Positions 37,923 to 46,075 of a DNA stretch of 64,000 nt are shown here, piece after piece. The DNA is taken from the NCBI RefSeq assembly GCF_007752345.1, contig NZ_CP036299.1, forward strand, positions 1,488,001-1,552,000. Reading direction: 5' to 3'. This DNA is from Planctopirus ephydatiae (lineage in GTDB: Bacteria; Planctomycetota; Planctomycetia; Planctomycetales; Planctomycetaceae). The position numbers and the translations under genes are program-made. The notes beneath the pieces are model-generated. The model was not told where the DNA came from. It ran no database searches and was given only the letters and a program-made list of their open reading frames with translations. Within the stretch, counting starts at the first letter, position 1. Each line of letters starts with the position of its first letter.

Positions 37923-38717
37923 ATGAATACATTGCTCATGCCAGAGTCCTCGATCAACACGAAGTCCCCACTAAAGGTGGGTGTCGCTTGTGTGAAACTT
38001 GTGAAAGAGTTTGGTGATGGCGCGAATCGCAATCGCGTGCTGCACGAATTGGATATTGATTTTTACTCGAACCAATTGACCTTGCTGGTGGGTCCCAGTG
38101 GATGTGGCAAGACTACGCTGATTTCGATTATTGCCGGCCTTTTGTTTCCCACGAGTGGTGATGTCGAACTGTTTGGAACGCCTCAGTCGCGGTTGAAGGG
38201 TGGCAAGCTGGTTCGTTTTCGAGCTCAGAATGTGGGCTTTGTGTTTCAGCAATACAATCTTCTTCCGGCTCTCACAGCGACCGAAAATGTGTGTGTTCCC
38301 CTGCTGATACAGGGGGTTCCCAGATCCAAGGCATTGATTAAGGCCAAAGAAATGCTGGATCGCGTTGGCCTTGCGACGCGGGCGGGGGCTTATCCCCGTG
38401 AGCTTTCAGGGGGTCAGCAACAGCGAGTGGCGATTGCTCGCGCTCTTGTGCATGAACCTCGATTACTCGTTTGTGATGAACCGACGGCTGCGCTGGATGG
38501 AAATTCAGGCCGGACAGTGATGCAACTGATCCGGGAAGTGTCAGTTCAGCCGGGGCGTGTGGTGATTGTCGTCACGCATGACTCGCGGGTTTACTCCTAT
38601 GGTGATCGCATGATTGAAATGAGTGATGGTCGAGTGACGAATACCAGTAATTCTCCGTCATCGTCGATGACAGATTCTCAAGTGATCAGTCAGTTCAAGT
38701 CAAAGGAAACTCACTGA
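37923..38717 (+). CDS. ABC exporter ATPase, DevA/MacB-type
   Basis: A 264-residue ATPase of the LolD/DevA/MacB type. Walker A is GPSGCGKTT (about 60-68), the Q-loop region FVFQQYNLLPALTATENV, the signature LSGGQQQRVAIARAL, Walker B RLLVCDEPTAALD and the switch His VVTHD. The start is ATG at 37923 with GAGG upstream. GTG two codons up is an alternative. The stop TGA shares its last base with the ATG of the membrane-fusion gene, an overlap that means coupled translation. Confidence 0.93.
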   Translation: MNTLLMPESSINTKSPLKVGVACVKLVKEFGDGANRNRVLHELDIDFYSNQLTLLVGPSGCGKTTLISIIAGLLFPTSGDVELFGTPQSRLKGGKLVRFRAQNVGFVFQQYNLLPALTATENVCVPLLIQGVPRSKALIKAKEMLDRVGLATRAGAYPRELSGGQQQRVAIARALVHEPRLLVCDEPTAALDGNSGRTVMQLIREVSVQPGRVVIVVTHDSRVYSYGDRMIEMSDGRVTNTSNSPSSSMTDSQVISQFKSKETH

Positions 38718-39961
38718 TGCGCCGCTGGATATTGCCAGTTCTTGCTGCCGTGGCCTTGGCGTTTTCGCTGGTCCACATGAGTCTGGAAAATGTACGTCCA
38801 CCGGCACAGTTCCCGCCAGTGGAACCGGCCAGGTCACCTTATCGACAGGTGGTGGCAGGGTCCGGTCTGATTGAGGCGAAGTCGGAAAACATTTCGGTCG
38901 CTGCTGAGACGGCGGGAGTTGTTACGGAAATTGCCGTTCGAGTGGGCCAACCGGTCGACAAGGGCCAGGTTTTGTTCCGTCTGGATGATCGAAAACAGCG
39001 TTCCGAGTTGGGAGTTCAGACCGCAGCACTCCTGTCTGCTAAAGCTGAGTTGGAGAGGCTGAAAGCGTTACCAAGGCCAGAAGATCTGCCTCCCAGTGCT
39101 GCAAAACTCGCAGAAGCCCGTGAGGATCTGGAGTTGCAGAGAGACCAACTCAACCGTGCCGAAGAATTGCTGGCTAAACGAGTGATTCAGCAGGAAGAAC
39201 TCGTCCAAAGAAAGCAGGCTTATTCCATGGCCCGGGCACGGTTGGAGAATGCCGAGGCGCAAGATCAAAAACTTCGGGCAGGCGCCTGGAGTTATGAAAT
39301 TGATGTGCAGAAAGCAGCGGTCCTGAGGGCCGAACAGCAAGTGGCTCAGGCGCAGACAGAAATTGATCGGCTGGTGGTGAAATCTCCGATCAATGGCGTG
39401 GTGCTGAAAGTCGATTTGCGGCCTGGAGAATTCGTCGGAACGCCGTCAGGTCAACCGCTGATCATCATGGGTGATCTTTCGACTCTCCATGTGCGCGTCG
39501 ATATCGACGAGCAGGATATCCCGAGATTTCGTCCCGGATTGCCAGCCAAGGGCTTTTTGCGTGGAGATGCCAAGTTTCCCATCAATCTTTCATTTGTGCG
39601 AGTTGATCCCTACACACAGCCCAAAAAGTCGTTGACTGGTGATAGTAAAGAGCGTGTGGACACCCGCGTCCTTCAGGTGATCTATGCAATTGACCCCAAG
39701 TGGAGATCCAAAGGAAGGTCGCCATCACAAAACCCAAATGCCACTCCAGTGGCATCAGAGGGTCCATCGGACTCACGCCAACTTGAAAATGAGAGCCTGG
39801 CTGCTGATGAACCTGTTGAGATTTACGTCGGGCAGCAGATTGATGTCTTTATTGACCTCGAGGAGAAGCCCTCTACGGATCAGCCGGAAAAGACTTCGCA
39901 GGCCAGGCGTAAGCCAGTGTCTCCTGAGAGAGTGGTGGCGTTTTCAGAGGTGGCCCCCTGA
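38717..39961 (+). CDS. Membrane-fusion (HlyD/DevB-like) protein of the ABC exporter
   Basis: A 414-residue periplasmic adaptor. One N-terminal membrane helix (about 4-20), then the first half of a biotinyl-lipoyl-like hairpin (VAAETAGVVTEIAVRVGQPV, DKGQVLFRLDD). A long coiled coil follows (about 95-215), then the second half (VVKSPINGVVLKVDLRPGEF) and a beta-barrel domain (LHVRVDIDEQDIPRFRPGLP). The C-terminal part has a disordered, Ser/Pro-rich insert and a final strand (EPVEIYVGQQIDVFIDLEE). It should bridge the DevC/DevA pair to a TolC-like outer-membrane channel, which is not in this window. Overlaps the ATPase gene by one base. Confidence 0.9.
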   Translation: MRRWILPVLAAVALAFSLVHMSLENVRPPAQFPPVEPARSPYRQVVAGSGLIEAKSENISVAAETAGVVTEIAVRVGQPVDKGQVLFRLDDRKQRSELGVQTAALLSAKAELERLKALPRPEDLPPSAAKLAEAREDLELQRDQLNRAEELLAKRVIQQEELVQRKQAYSMARARLENAEAQDQKLRAGAWSYEIDVQKAAVLRAEQQVAQAQTEIDRLVVKSPINGVVLKVDLRPGEFVGTPSGQPLIIMGDLSTLHVRVDIDEQDIPRFRPGLPAKGFLRGDAKFPINLSFVRVDPYTQPKKSLTGDSKERVDTRVLQVIYAIDPKWRSKGRSPSQNPNATPVASEGPSDSRQLENESLAADEPVEIYVGQQIDVFIDLEEKPSTDQPEKTSQARRKPVSPERVVAFSEVAP

Positions 39962-40266
39962 GCCAGGTGGCGTTTTGTTGAGGATCAACGACGTAATGTG
40001 GGTTGTTTGTCGAATCGCAAGGTGTTTTCCTGTATGGCATTGCGAGGTTATCGATCGACCTGTGGCTAATCGCTGTTTTATAGCGTTCTGAACAAATCAG
40101 CGATCACGCCGCAGCGTCCCTGGGGGTGAGATCTCCCCAATTCGTTTTCTTGCGAACCTGTCAATAAGAAAATTCTCAAGTTTGTTGCAGGTTGAGGCGG
40201 GATCATGTTAGTCTTGCCGGTTGCTGCGCAGACTGCGCCGAAACCGATTCGCACAAGGAGTGTTGG
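39962..40266. other. Intergenic region upstream of rpoC, no gene seen
   Basis: 305 bases with no gene. rpoB would be expected just upstream of rpoC in most bacteria but is absent. A small palindrome (GGGGTGAGATCTCCCC near 40125) is present. No clear promoter boxes were assigned. Confidence 0.5.
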
Positions 40267-43200
40267 GTGAGCACCGGCGAAACATCGTACGATCGCGTCA
40301 ATGAGTTTTCCTCGATTAAGATCAATCTGGCCAGCCCTCACGATATCCGGAGCTGGTCCTTCGGTGAGGTGAAAAAGCCGGAGACTATCAACTACCGAAC
40401 ATATCGTCCCGAGCGGGATGGTTTGTTCTGTGAGCGTATTTTCGGTCCAGAAAAAGACTGGGAATGCGCCTGCGGTAAGTACCGCGGCATGAAGTACAAA
40501 GGGATGATCTGCGACCGCTGCGGCGTTAAAGTCACGCATAGTCGTGTTCGCCGTAAGCGCATGGGGCACATCGAGTTGGCGGCCCCCGTCGTGCATATCT
40601 GGTTCTTCAAGAGTATGCCTAGTCGCCTGGGTGCTCTGCTGAGTGTGAAGACGACGTCACTGGAGAAGGTGATCTACTTCCAGGACTACCTGGTGATTGA
40701 TCCGGGTGACACGACTCTGAAGAAGGGTCAGTTGCTCACGGAAGAAGAATATCGTCAGGCCAAAACCAAGTTCGGCGAAGGCAGCTTCGACGCCGACATG
40801 GGCGCCGATGCTATTAAGAAGATGCTGCTCGATCTGAATCTCGTCGAGATTTCCCAGCAGCTTCGCGTTGAGCTCAAGAAGACCAACAGCCAGCAGAAGA
40901 AGAAAGAACTCATCAAGCGTCTGAAGATTGTGGAGTCCCTCCGCGACAGCGATAACCGCCCTGAGTGGATGGTGCTCGACTGTGTGCCAGTGATTCCACC
41001 TGATCTGCGGCCGCTGGTGCTGCTCGATTCCGGCAACTTCGCGACGAGCGATCTGAACGATCTCTACCGCCGCATCATCAATCGAAACAATCGGTTGAAG
41101 AAGCTGGTTGATCTCAATGCGCCTGAAGTGATTGTACGCAACGAAAAACGCATGTTGCAGCAGTCGGTCGATGCGTTGTTTGATAACAATCGCTGCAAGC
41201 GGCCAGTACTGGGCTCGTCGAACCGCCCGCTGAAATCCTTGACTGATATGATCAAGGGGAAGCAGGGCCGCTTCCGCGAGAACCTGTTGGGTAAGCGCGT
41301 TGATTACTCGGCTCGTTCGGTCATCGTGGTTGGTCCGACACTCAAGTTGCACCAGTGCGGTTTGCCGAAGAAGATTGCTCTGGAGCTGTATCAGCCTTTC
41401 ATTATTCGTCGCCTCAAGGAACTCGGCCATGCCGATACCATCAAGTCGGCCAAGCGGATGCTGGAGCGTCGCGACGAAGAGGTTTGGGATATTCTTGAAG
41501 AGGTGATCACGAATCATCCGGTGTTGCTCAACCGCGCACCCACGCTGCACCGAATTGGTATTCAGGCGTTTGAACCACAGCTGGTGGAAGGGAATGCGAT
41601 TCGTATTCACCCGCTGGTTTGCCGTGGTTTTAACGCTGACTTTGACGGTGACCAGATGGCCGTCCACCTGCCGCTCTCGATTGAGGCACAGGTTGAGGCT
41701 CATACGCTGATGATGTCAACGCACAACATCTTCAGCCCGTCGAACGGGGCGCCCATCATCAGTCCGTCACAGGACATCGTGATGGGTTGCTATTATGTGA
41801 CCATGAAGAAGTCTGGCCTGATTGGCGACGGCATGACATTCTCTTCGACGCAGGAAGTCTACACAGCCTTCCAGCACGGCAAGGTGCGACTGCATACCTC
41901 GATTCGCGTTCGTTTGCCGAAAGACAAGCGAGTCAAGGGAGAAGGGGCTGACACCTACAAAAAGGGTGGCCTGGTCGAGACGAGCGTCGGGCGAGTGGTC
42001 TTTAACGATATGATCTCGCCAAAGATGGCTTTCTATAACTACACCATGAAAGGTCGCGACCTGGCAGGTGTGATTTCCGACTGCTATCTCGAAATGGGTC
42101 GTCGCGAAACGATTGCTCTTCTGGATCGCATGAAGGAAACCGGATTCCGCGAATCAACTCGCTCGGGCCTTTCTTTTGCCGCCAGCGATCTGAAGACACC
42201 ACCCAACAAGGACAAGGTGATTTCAGAAGCCGAAGCTCACGTGCTCAAGTTCCAGAAGAACTATGAGAAGGGTGTGATTACGGCGAAAGAGCGCTATGAA
42301 CAGACGCTGGACCGCTGGACTCAGGCTCGCGAAGCAATCACGGTCTCGATGATGGACGAGTTCAAGAACGACGTTCGCGATGAAGGTCGTTATGTGAACC
42401 CGATCTTCCTCATGGCAGATTCTGGTGCACGCGGTGGTGTCGAGCAGATTCGGCAGTTGGCCGGTATGCGTGGTTTGATGGCTAAGCCAAGCGGCGAAAT
42501 CATCGAAACACCGATTAAGGCCAACTTCCGCGAAGGCCTGACAGTGCTGGAGTATTTCAGCTCGACACACGGTGCTCGTAAGGGTCTGGCTGATACCGCA
42601 CTCAAGACAGCCGATTCGGGATACCTGACTCGTAAGCTGGCAGATATCTGTCAGAATCTTGTCATCACCATGTGTGATTGCGGTACTACCAAGGGGATTA
42701 CCCGCGGTGTGATTTACCGTGGTGAAAAGGTCGAAGTCGGTCTGGCAGACGCCATTCGTGGACGTGTCAGCCGGACGAATATCGTCAATCCTGTGACAGA
42801 TGAAGTGGTTGTTCGTGAGGATGAACTGATCACCATCGAGATTGCCCGCAAGATTGAGGCGATGGGTCTGGAGAAAATCCAGGTTCGCAGCCCCATGACC
42901 TGTGAGGCAGGCTTGGGGATCTGTCAGCTTTGCTATGGGATGGATCTCTCCACAGGTGCACTGGTTGAAGAAGGCCTGGCAGTCGGGACGATTGCTGCCC
43001 AGTCGATTGGTGAGCCTGGAACCCAGTTGACGATGCGTACCTTCCACGTGGGTGGAACGGCATCTCGTGACGTGGAAGACAGCGAAATCAAGTGCCGCAA
43101 GGGTGGTCGAGTTCGCTTTGCCCGCGTTCGCAGCGTCGTCAATGCGGATGGTAAAGCCGTGGTGCTGGGACGCAATGGTGAAGTCACCGTTGTGGACAGC

Positions 43201-44550
43201 AAAGATCGTGAACTCGAGAAGTACACGATTCCAAACGGGGCGACTCTGCAGGTTGCCGAAAACGAAGTTATTGAAGCGGGCCAGATTCTCTGCTCGTGGG
43301 ATCCGCACTCGGTGCCAATCCTCTGCGAAGTGGGTGGTAAGGTGCGGTTCGAAGATTTGATCGAGGGTCAGACAGTTCGCTCTGAAACCGATCGCATGGG
43401 TAACATTCGTAAGACGATTATCGAGCATAAGGGTGATCGTCATCCGCAGATTGTGCTGGAAGACAGTGCTGGCAAGATTCTGGACTTCTACTACCTGCCT
43501 GAAAGGGCGACCGTGGAAGTTCTCGAAGGCCAGCAGGTGGCTGCCGGTTCGATTCTGGCGAAGAATCCCCGTGAATCGATGGGTACGCAGGACATCACCG
43601 GTGGTCTGCCTCGAGTTACTGAACTGTTCGAAGCCCGTAAGCCTAAAGAACCTGCCATTATCTCTGAGATTGATGGCGAAGTGGAACTGGTGGCTGAGAA
43701 GAAACGCGGCAAGCGAATCATCAAGGTCAAGGGTGTTGACGGGACCGAACGTGAACACATTATTCCCCATGGTAAGCAATTGCTGGTTCACTCAGGTGAG
43801 CAGGTGAAAGCCGGGGATGCCCTTGTTCGCGGACCGCTGGTGCCTCACGACATTCTGGCAGTCAGTGGTGAAGAAGCAGTCCATGCCTATTTGCTGCATG
43901 AAATCCAGAACGTGTACCGCTCTCAGCGTGTGGTCATCGACGACAAGCACATTGAATTGGTCGTTGCCCAGATGCTGCGAAAGGTTCGTGTGGATGATGT
44001 CGGTGATACGACATTGCTGCCAGGCGTGCTGATTGACCGGTTTGAATTCCGCAAGATTAATCAGAAGCTTCAGCAGTGTGGCCGAGTGACCGATCCTGGT
44101 GACTCAGAATTCCATAAGGACGACATTGTCCCGCTGGAAACGATTGCTCAAGTGAACGAAGAAATTGAAGCTTCCGGCGGGCAGCCCATCGCGACAGCCA
44201 AGCCGCGACCAGCTTCTGCCAGTACTCAATTGCTGGGGATTACGAAGGCCGCTGTGCAGAGCGAAAGCTTCCTGTCGGCAGCCAGTTTCCAGGAAACGAC
44301 GAAGGTGCTCACGGAGGCTGCCATCGCCGGCAAGTCCGATTACCTTGTGGGTTTGAAGGAAAACGTGATTCTTGGCCACCTGATTCCCGCAGGAACTGGC
44401 TTCAAGCTCCATCAGAAGTCTGAGGTTCGAATTCGGCCGGAAGCTCTCGCGGAGCTGACTGCCGAACGAGACAGGATTCTGGCCGCCCGGGCAAACCTGC
44501 TCAACGAGCCAGAGATTTCGCCCAACAGTGGCCTGGGGCGTCTCGAATAA
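40267..44550 (+). CDS. rpoC: DNA-directed RNA polymerase subunit beta'
   Basis: A 1427-residue largest RNA polymerase subunit. The start is GTG at 40267, with AGGAG 7 bases upstream. The frame upstream of it is open but lacks resemblance to RpoC. The N-terminal zinc site is ECACGKY...[10 protein letters not shown] (about residues 66-90). The catalytic Mg-binding motif NADFDGD is at 456-462. A second zinc site includes CDCGTTKG and [11 protein letters not shown]. The bridge-helix region is present ([19 protein letters not shown]). The length is close to bacterial beta' without large lineage inserts. rpoB is not adjacent, and genes for an exporter precede it. Confidence 0.97.
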   Translation: MSTGETSYDRVNEFSSIKINLASPHDIRSWSFGEVKKPETINYRTYRPERDGLFCERIFGPEKDWECACGKYRGMKYKGMICDRCGVKVTHSRVRRKRMGHIELAAPVVHIWFFKSMPSRLGALLSVKTTSLEKVIYFQDYLVIDPGDTTLKKGQLLTEEEYRQAKTKFGEGSFDADMGADAIKKMLLDLNLVEISQQLRVELKKTNSQQKKKELIKRLKIVESLRDSDNRPEWMVLDCVPVIPPDLRPLVLLDSGNFATSDLNDLYRRIINRNNRLKKLVDLNAPEVIVRNEKRMLQQSVDALFDNNRCKRPVLGSSNRPLKSLTDMIKGKQGRFRENLLGKRVDYSARSVIVVGPTLKLHQCGLPKKIALELYQPFIIRRLKELGHADTIKSAKRMLERRDEEVWDILEEVITNHPVLLNRAPTLHRIGIQAFEPQLVEGNAIRIHPLVCRGFNADFDGDQMAVHLPLSIEAQVEAHTLMMSTHNIFSPSNGAPIISPSQDIVMGCYYVTMKKSGLIGDGMTFSSTQEVYTAFQHGKVRLHTSIRVRLPKDKRVKGEGADTYKKGGLVETSVGRVVFNDMISPKMAFYNYTMKGRDLAGVISDCYLEMGRRETIALLDRMKETGFRESTRSGLSFAASDLKTPPNKDKVISEAEAHVLKFQKNYEKGVITAKERYEQTLDRWTQAREAITVSMMDEFKNDVRDEGRYVNPIFLMADSGARGGVEQIRQLAGMRGLMAKPSGEIIETPIKANFREGLTVLEYFSSTHGARKGLADTALKTADSGYLTRKLADICQNLVITMCDCGTTKGITRGVIYRGEKVEVGLADAIRGRVSRTNIVNPVTDEVVVREDELITIEIARKIEAMGLEKIQVRSPMTCEAGLGICQLCYGMDLSTGALVEEGLAVGTIAAQSIGEPGTQLTMRTFHVGGTASRDVEDSEIKCRKGGRVRFARVRSVVNADGKAVVLGRNGEVTVVDSKDRELEKYTIPNGATLQVAENEVIEAGQILCSWDPHSVPILCEVGGKVRFEDLIEGQTVRSETDRMGNIRKTIIEHKGDRHPQIVLEDSAGKILDFYYLPERATVEVLEGQQVAAGSILAKNPRESMGTQDITGGLPRVTELFEARKPKEPAIISEIDGEVELVAEKKRGKRIIKVKGVDGTEREHIIPHGKQLLVHSGEQVKAGDALVRGPLVPHDILAVSGEEAVHAYLLHEIQNVYRSQRVVIDDKHIELVVAQMLRKVRVDDVGDTTLLPGVLIDRFEFRKINQKLQQCGRVTDPGDSEFHKDDIVPLETIAQVNEEIEASGGQPIATAKPRPASASTQLLGITKAAVQSESFLSAASFQETTKVLTEAAIAGKSDYLVGLKENVILGHLIPAGTGFKLHQKSEVRIRPEALAELTAERDRILAARANLLNEPEISPNSGLGRLE

Positions 44551-44869
44551 GTTCCTGAGAAGACGCAGGTACAGTTTTAGTGATTCAAAGCAGAGAGAAT
44601 CGATGTGTCGACTCTCTCTGCTTCAACTCTGGTTCATGTGCACTCGCACAGAGCTAGGCGTGAGAACCAACTGAAAGTCGGGTTCGTGACTCGGTTAGGT
44701 TGAACTCTCAACAGCCGTACGTTATCCTTTTCGACTTTCCAGAGAGACTTATCCGCTCGCAGACAAGTTAGTTCGGTCTTTTGAGTCTGTAAGTTCTTAT
44801 CTGGTAAGCACATACAAATAGTTCTTGTTGATGCGGCAGATGTCTGCAGCCTGATGGACAGATTGATTT
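44551..44869. other. Intergenic region between rpoC and rpsL, with hairpin
   Basis: 319 bases, no gene. A perfect 10-bp inverted repeat (AGCAGAGAGA at 44589-44598 and TCTCTCTGCT at 44623-44632) lies 39 bases after the rpoC stop. It has no T-run on the plus strand, so it may be a weak terminator or an RNA processing site. Confidence 0.55.
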
Positions 44870-45241
44870 ATGCCTACGATTAACCAGCTCGTTCGCAAAC
44901 CACGCGTGAAGCAACCTAACCGGACCAAGTCGCCGGTGCTTGAGGCTTGTCCGCAAAAGCGTGGTGTGTGTCTGATGGTGAAAACGATGACTCCCAAAAA
45001 GCCAAACTCGGCTTTGCGGAAGATTGCTCGTGTTCGCCTCTCCAATGGAAAAGAAATTACAGCCTATATCCCTGGTGAAGGGCACAACCTGCAGGAGCAC
45101 TCGATTGTGCTTGTGCGCGGTGGTCGTGTTCGCGATTTGCCGGGTGTTCGCTACAAGATCATCCGTGGTGTGCTTGATACTCTGGGTGTGAACAATCGTA
45201 AGCAGGCTCGCAGCCGTTACGGTACCAAGCGGCCTAAGTAG
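44870..45241 (+). CDS. rpsL: 30S ribosomal protein S12
   Basis: A 123-residue S12, the decoding-centre protein. All hallmark segments are present ([40 protein letters not shown]). It aligns to E. coli S12 without gaps through residue 90. At residue 88 E. coli has Lys (GRVKDL) and this protein has Arg (GRVRDL, codon CGC at 45131-45133). K88R (K87R without Met) is a classical streptomycin-resistance change. First gene of the S12-S7 pair. Confidence 0.97.
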   Translation: MPTINQLVRKPRVKQPNRTKSPVLEACPQKRGVCLMVKTMTPKKPNSALRKIARVRLSNGKEITAYIPGEGHNLQEHSIVLVRGGRVRDLPGVRYKIIRGVLDTLGVNNRKQARSRYGTKRPK

Positions 45242-45369
45242 GCGATCATTGAGGCGGATGCTCGGTAGCGCAGTTTTATGTGAGATGCGTCTGTCTTGTC
45301 GTGGTGATCAGAGATTGTCAGTCGGTAAACATCAGCTTGTTTTCGTCTTGCTAAACGTTTGAGAGATTT

Positions 45370-45843
45370 ATGGCCAGCAAATTTACAGCCAGTGCTGATC
45401 AGCTTAAGCCCGATACCCGTTATGGTTCCCGTCTGGCTTCCAAGTTCATCAATTGCCTGATGCACGATGGTAAGAAGAGTGTCGCAGAAGGCGTCTTTTA
45501 CGATGCTCTGGACATCATTGCCGAGAAGATTCCCGATCGCAGCCCGATCGAGATTTTTACAACGGCTGTTGATAACTGCCGTCCTAACGTCGAAGTTCGC
45601 TCCCGTCGCGTGGGTGGTGCCAACTACCAGGTGCCAACTCAGGTAAAGCCCAAGCGACAGCAGACATTAGCGATTCGCTGGATTCTGGCTGCTTGCCGTG
45701 GCAAGAAGGGTCGCCCCATGCATCGTAAGCTGGCTGAAGAGTTTATGGCCGCCTTCCGTCGTGAGGGTGCTGCTGTGACTTACCGTGAAAACGTGCACCG
45801 TATGGCCGATGCCAACAAGGCCTTCGCTCACTTTGCTAACTAA
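45370..45843 (+). CDS. rpsG: 30S ribosomal protein S7
   Basis: A 157-residue S7, a primary 16S rRNA-binding protein in the 30S head. Recognisable stretches are [34 protein letters not shown] and a [22 protein letters not shown] C-terminus. It is 128 bases after rpsL. A strong terminator follows within 110 bases, so rpsL-rpsG form a two-gene unit. Confidence 0.97.
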   Translation: MASKFTASADQLKPDTRYGSRLASKFINCLMHDGKKSVAEGVFYDALDIIAEKIPDRSPIEIFTTAVDNCRPNVEVRSRRVGGANYQVPTQVKPKRQQTLAIRWILAACRGKKGRPMHRKLAEEFMAAFRREGAAVTYRENVHRMADANKAFAHFAN

Positions 45844-45915
45844 TTTCCGACTACTACTGGTTGGAAGCTGATTTCAAGTATTGCACTCTGGCTCTTCAGC
45901 CGGCAGCTGATTTTG

Positions 45916-45954
45916 AAGTGCGGCGTGATAATCGATCACGCCGCACTTTTTTTT
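45916..45954 (+). terminator. Rho-independent terminator after rpsG
   Basis: Perfect 14-bp stem (AAGTGCGGCGTGAT at 45916-45929, ATCACGCCGCACTT at 45935-45948), 5-base loop and eight T (45947-45954). It separates rpsG from fusA. Confidence 0.95.
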
Positions 45955-46025
45955 CGGATCCAGCGTCTTCACTCAGTGAGTTGTTCGAGAGCGTCTGTCA
46001 GATCAAACTAAGCAGTTGACTGCTG

Positions 46026-46044
46026 GAGGTTCATTTTGAACCTC
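46026..46044 (+). promoter_or_regulatory. Hairpin in the leader region of fusA
   Basis: GAGGTTCA, three T and TGAACCTC give a perfect 8-bp stem 31 bases upstream of the fusA start. It includes a GGAGG sequence as part of the stem. It could affect transcript stability or initiation. The function is not known. Confidence 0.5.
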
Positions 46045-46075
46045 GCGCTGGCTGCTGGAGAGGGGAAACCTGGTC

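Noticed and set aside
40657..41703. A 348-codon minus-strand open frame inside rpoC
   Set aside because: Antisense shadow of rpoC with no family resemblance.
42223..43791. A 522-codon minus-strand open frame inside rpoC
   Set aside because: It is antisense to a highly conserved gene and has the His/Asn/Thr-rich composition of shadow frames.
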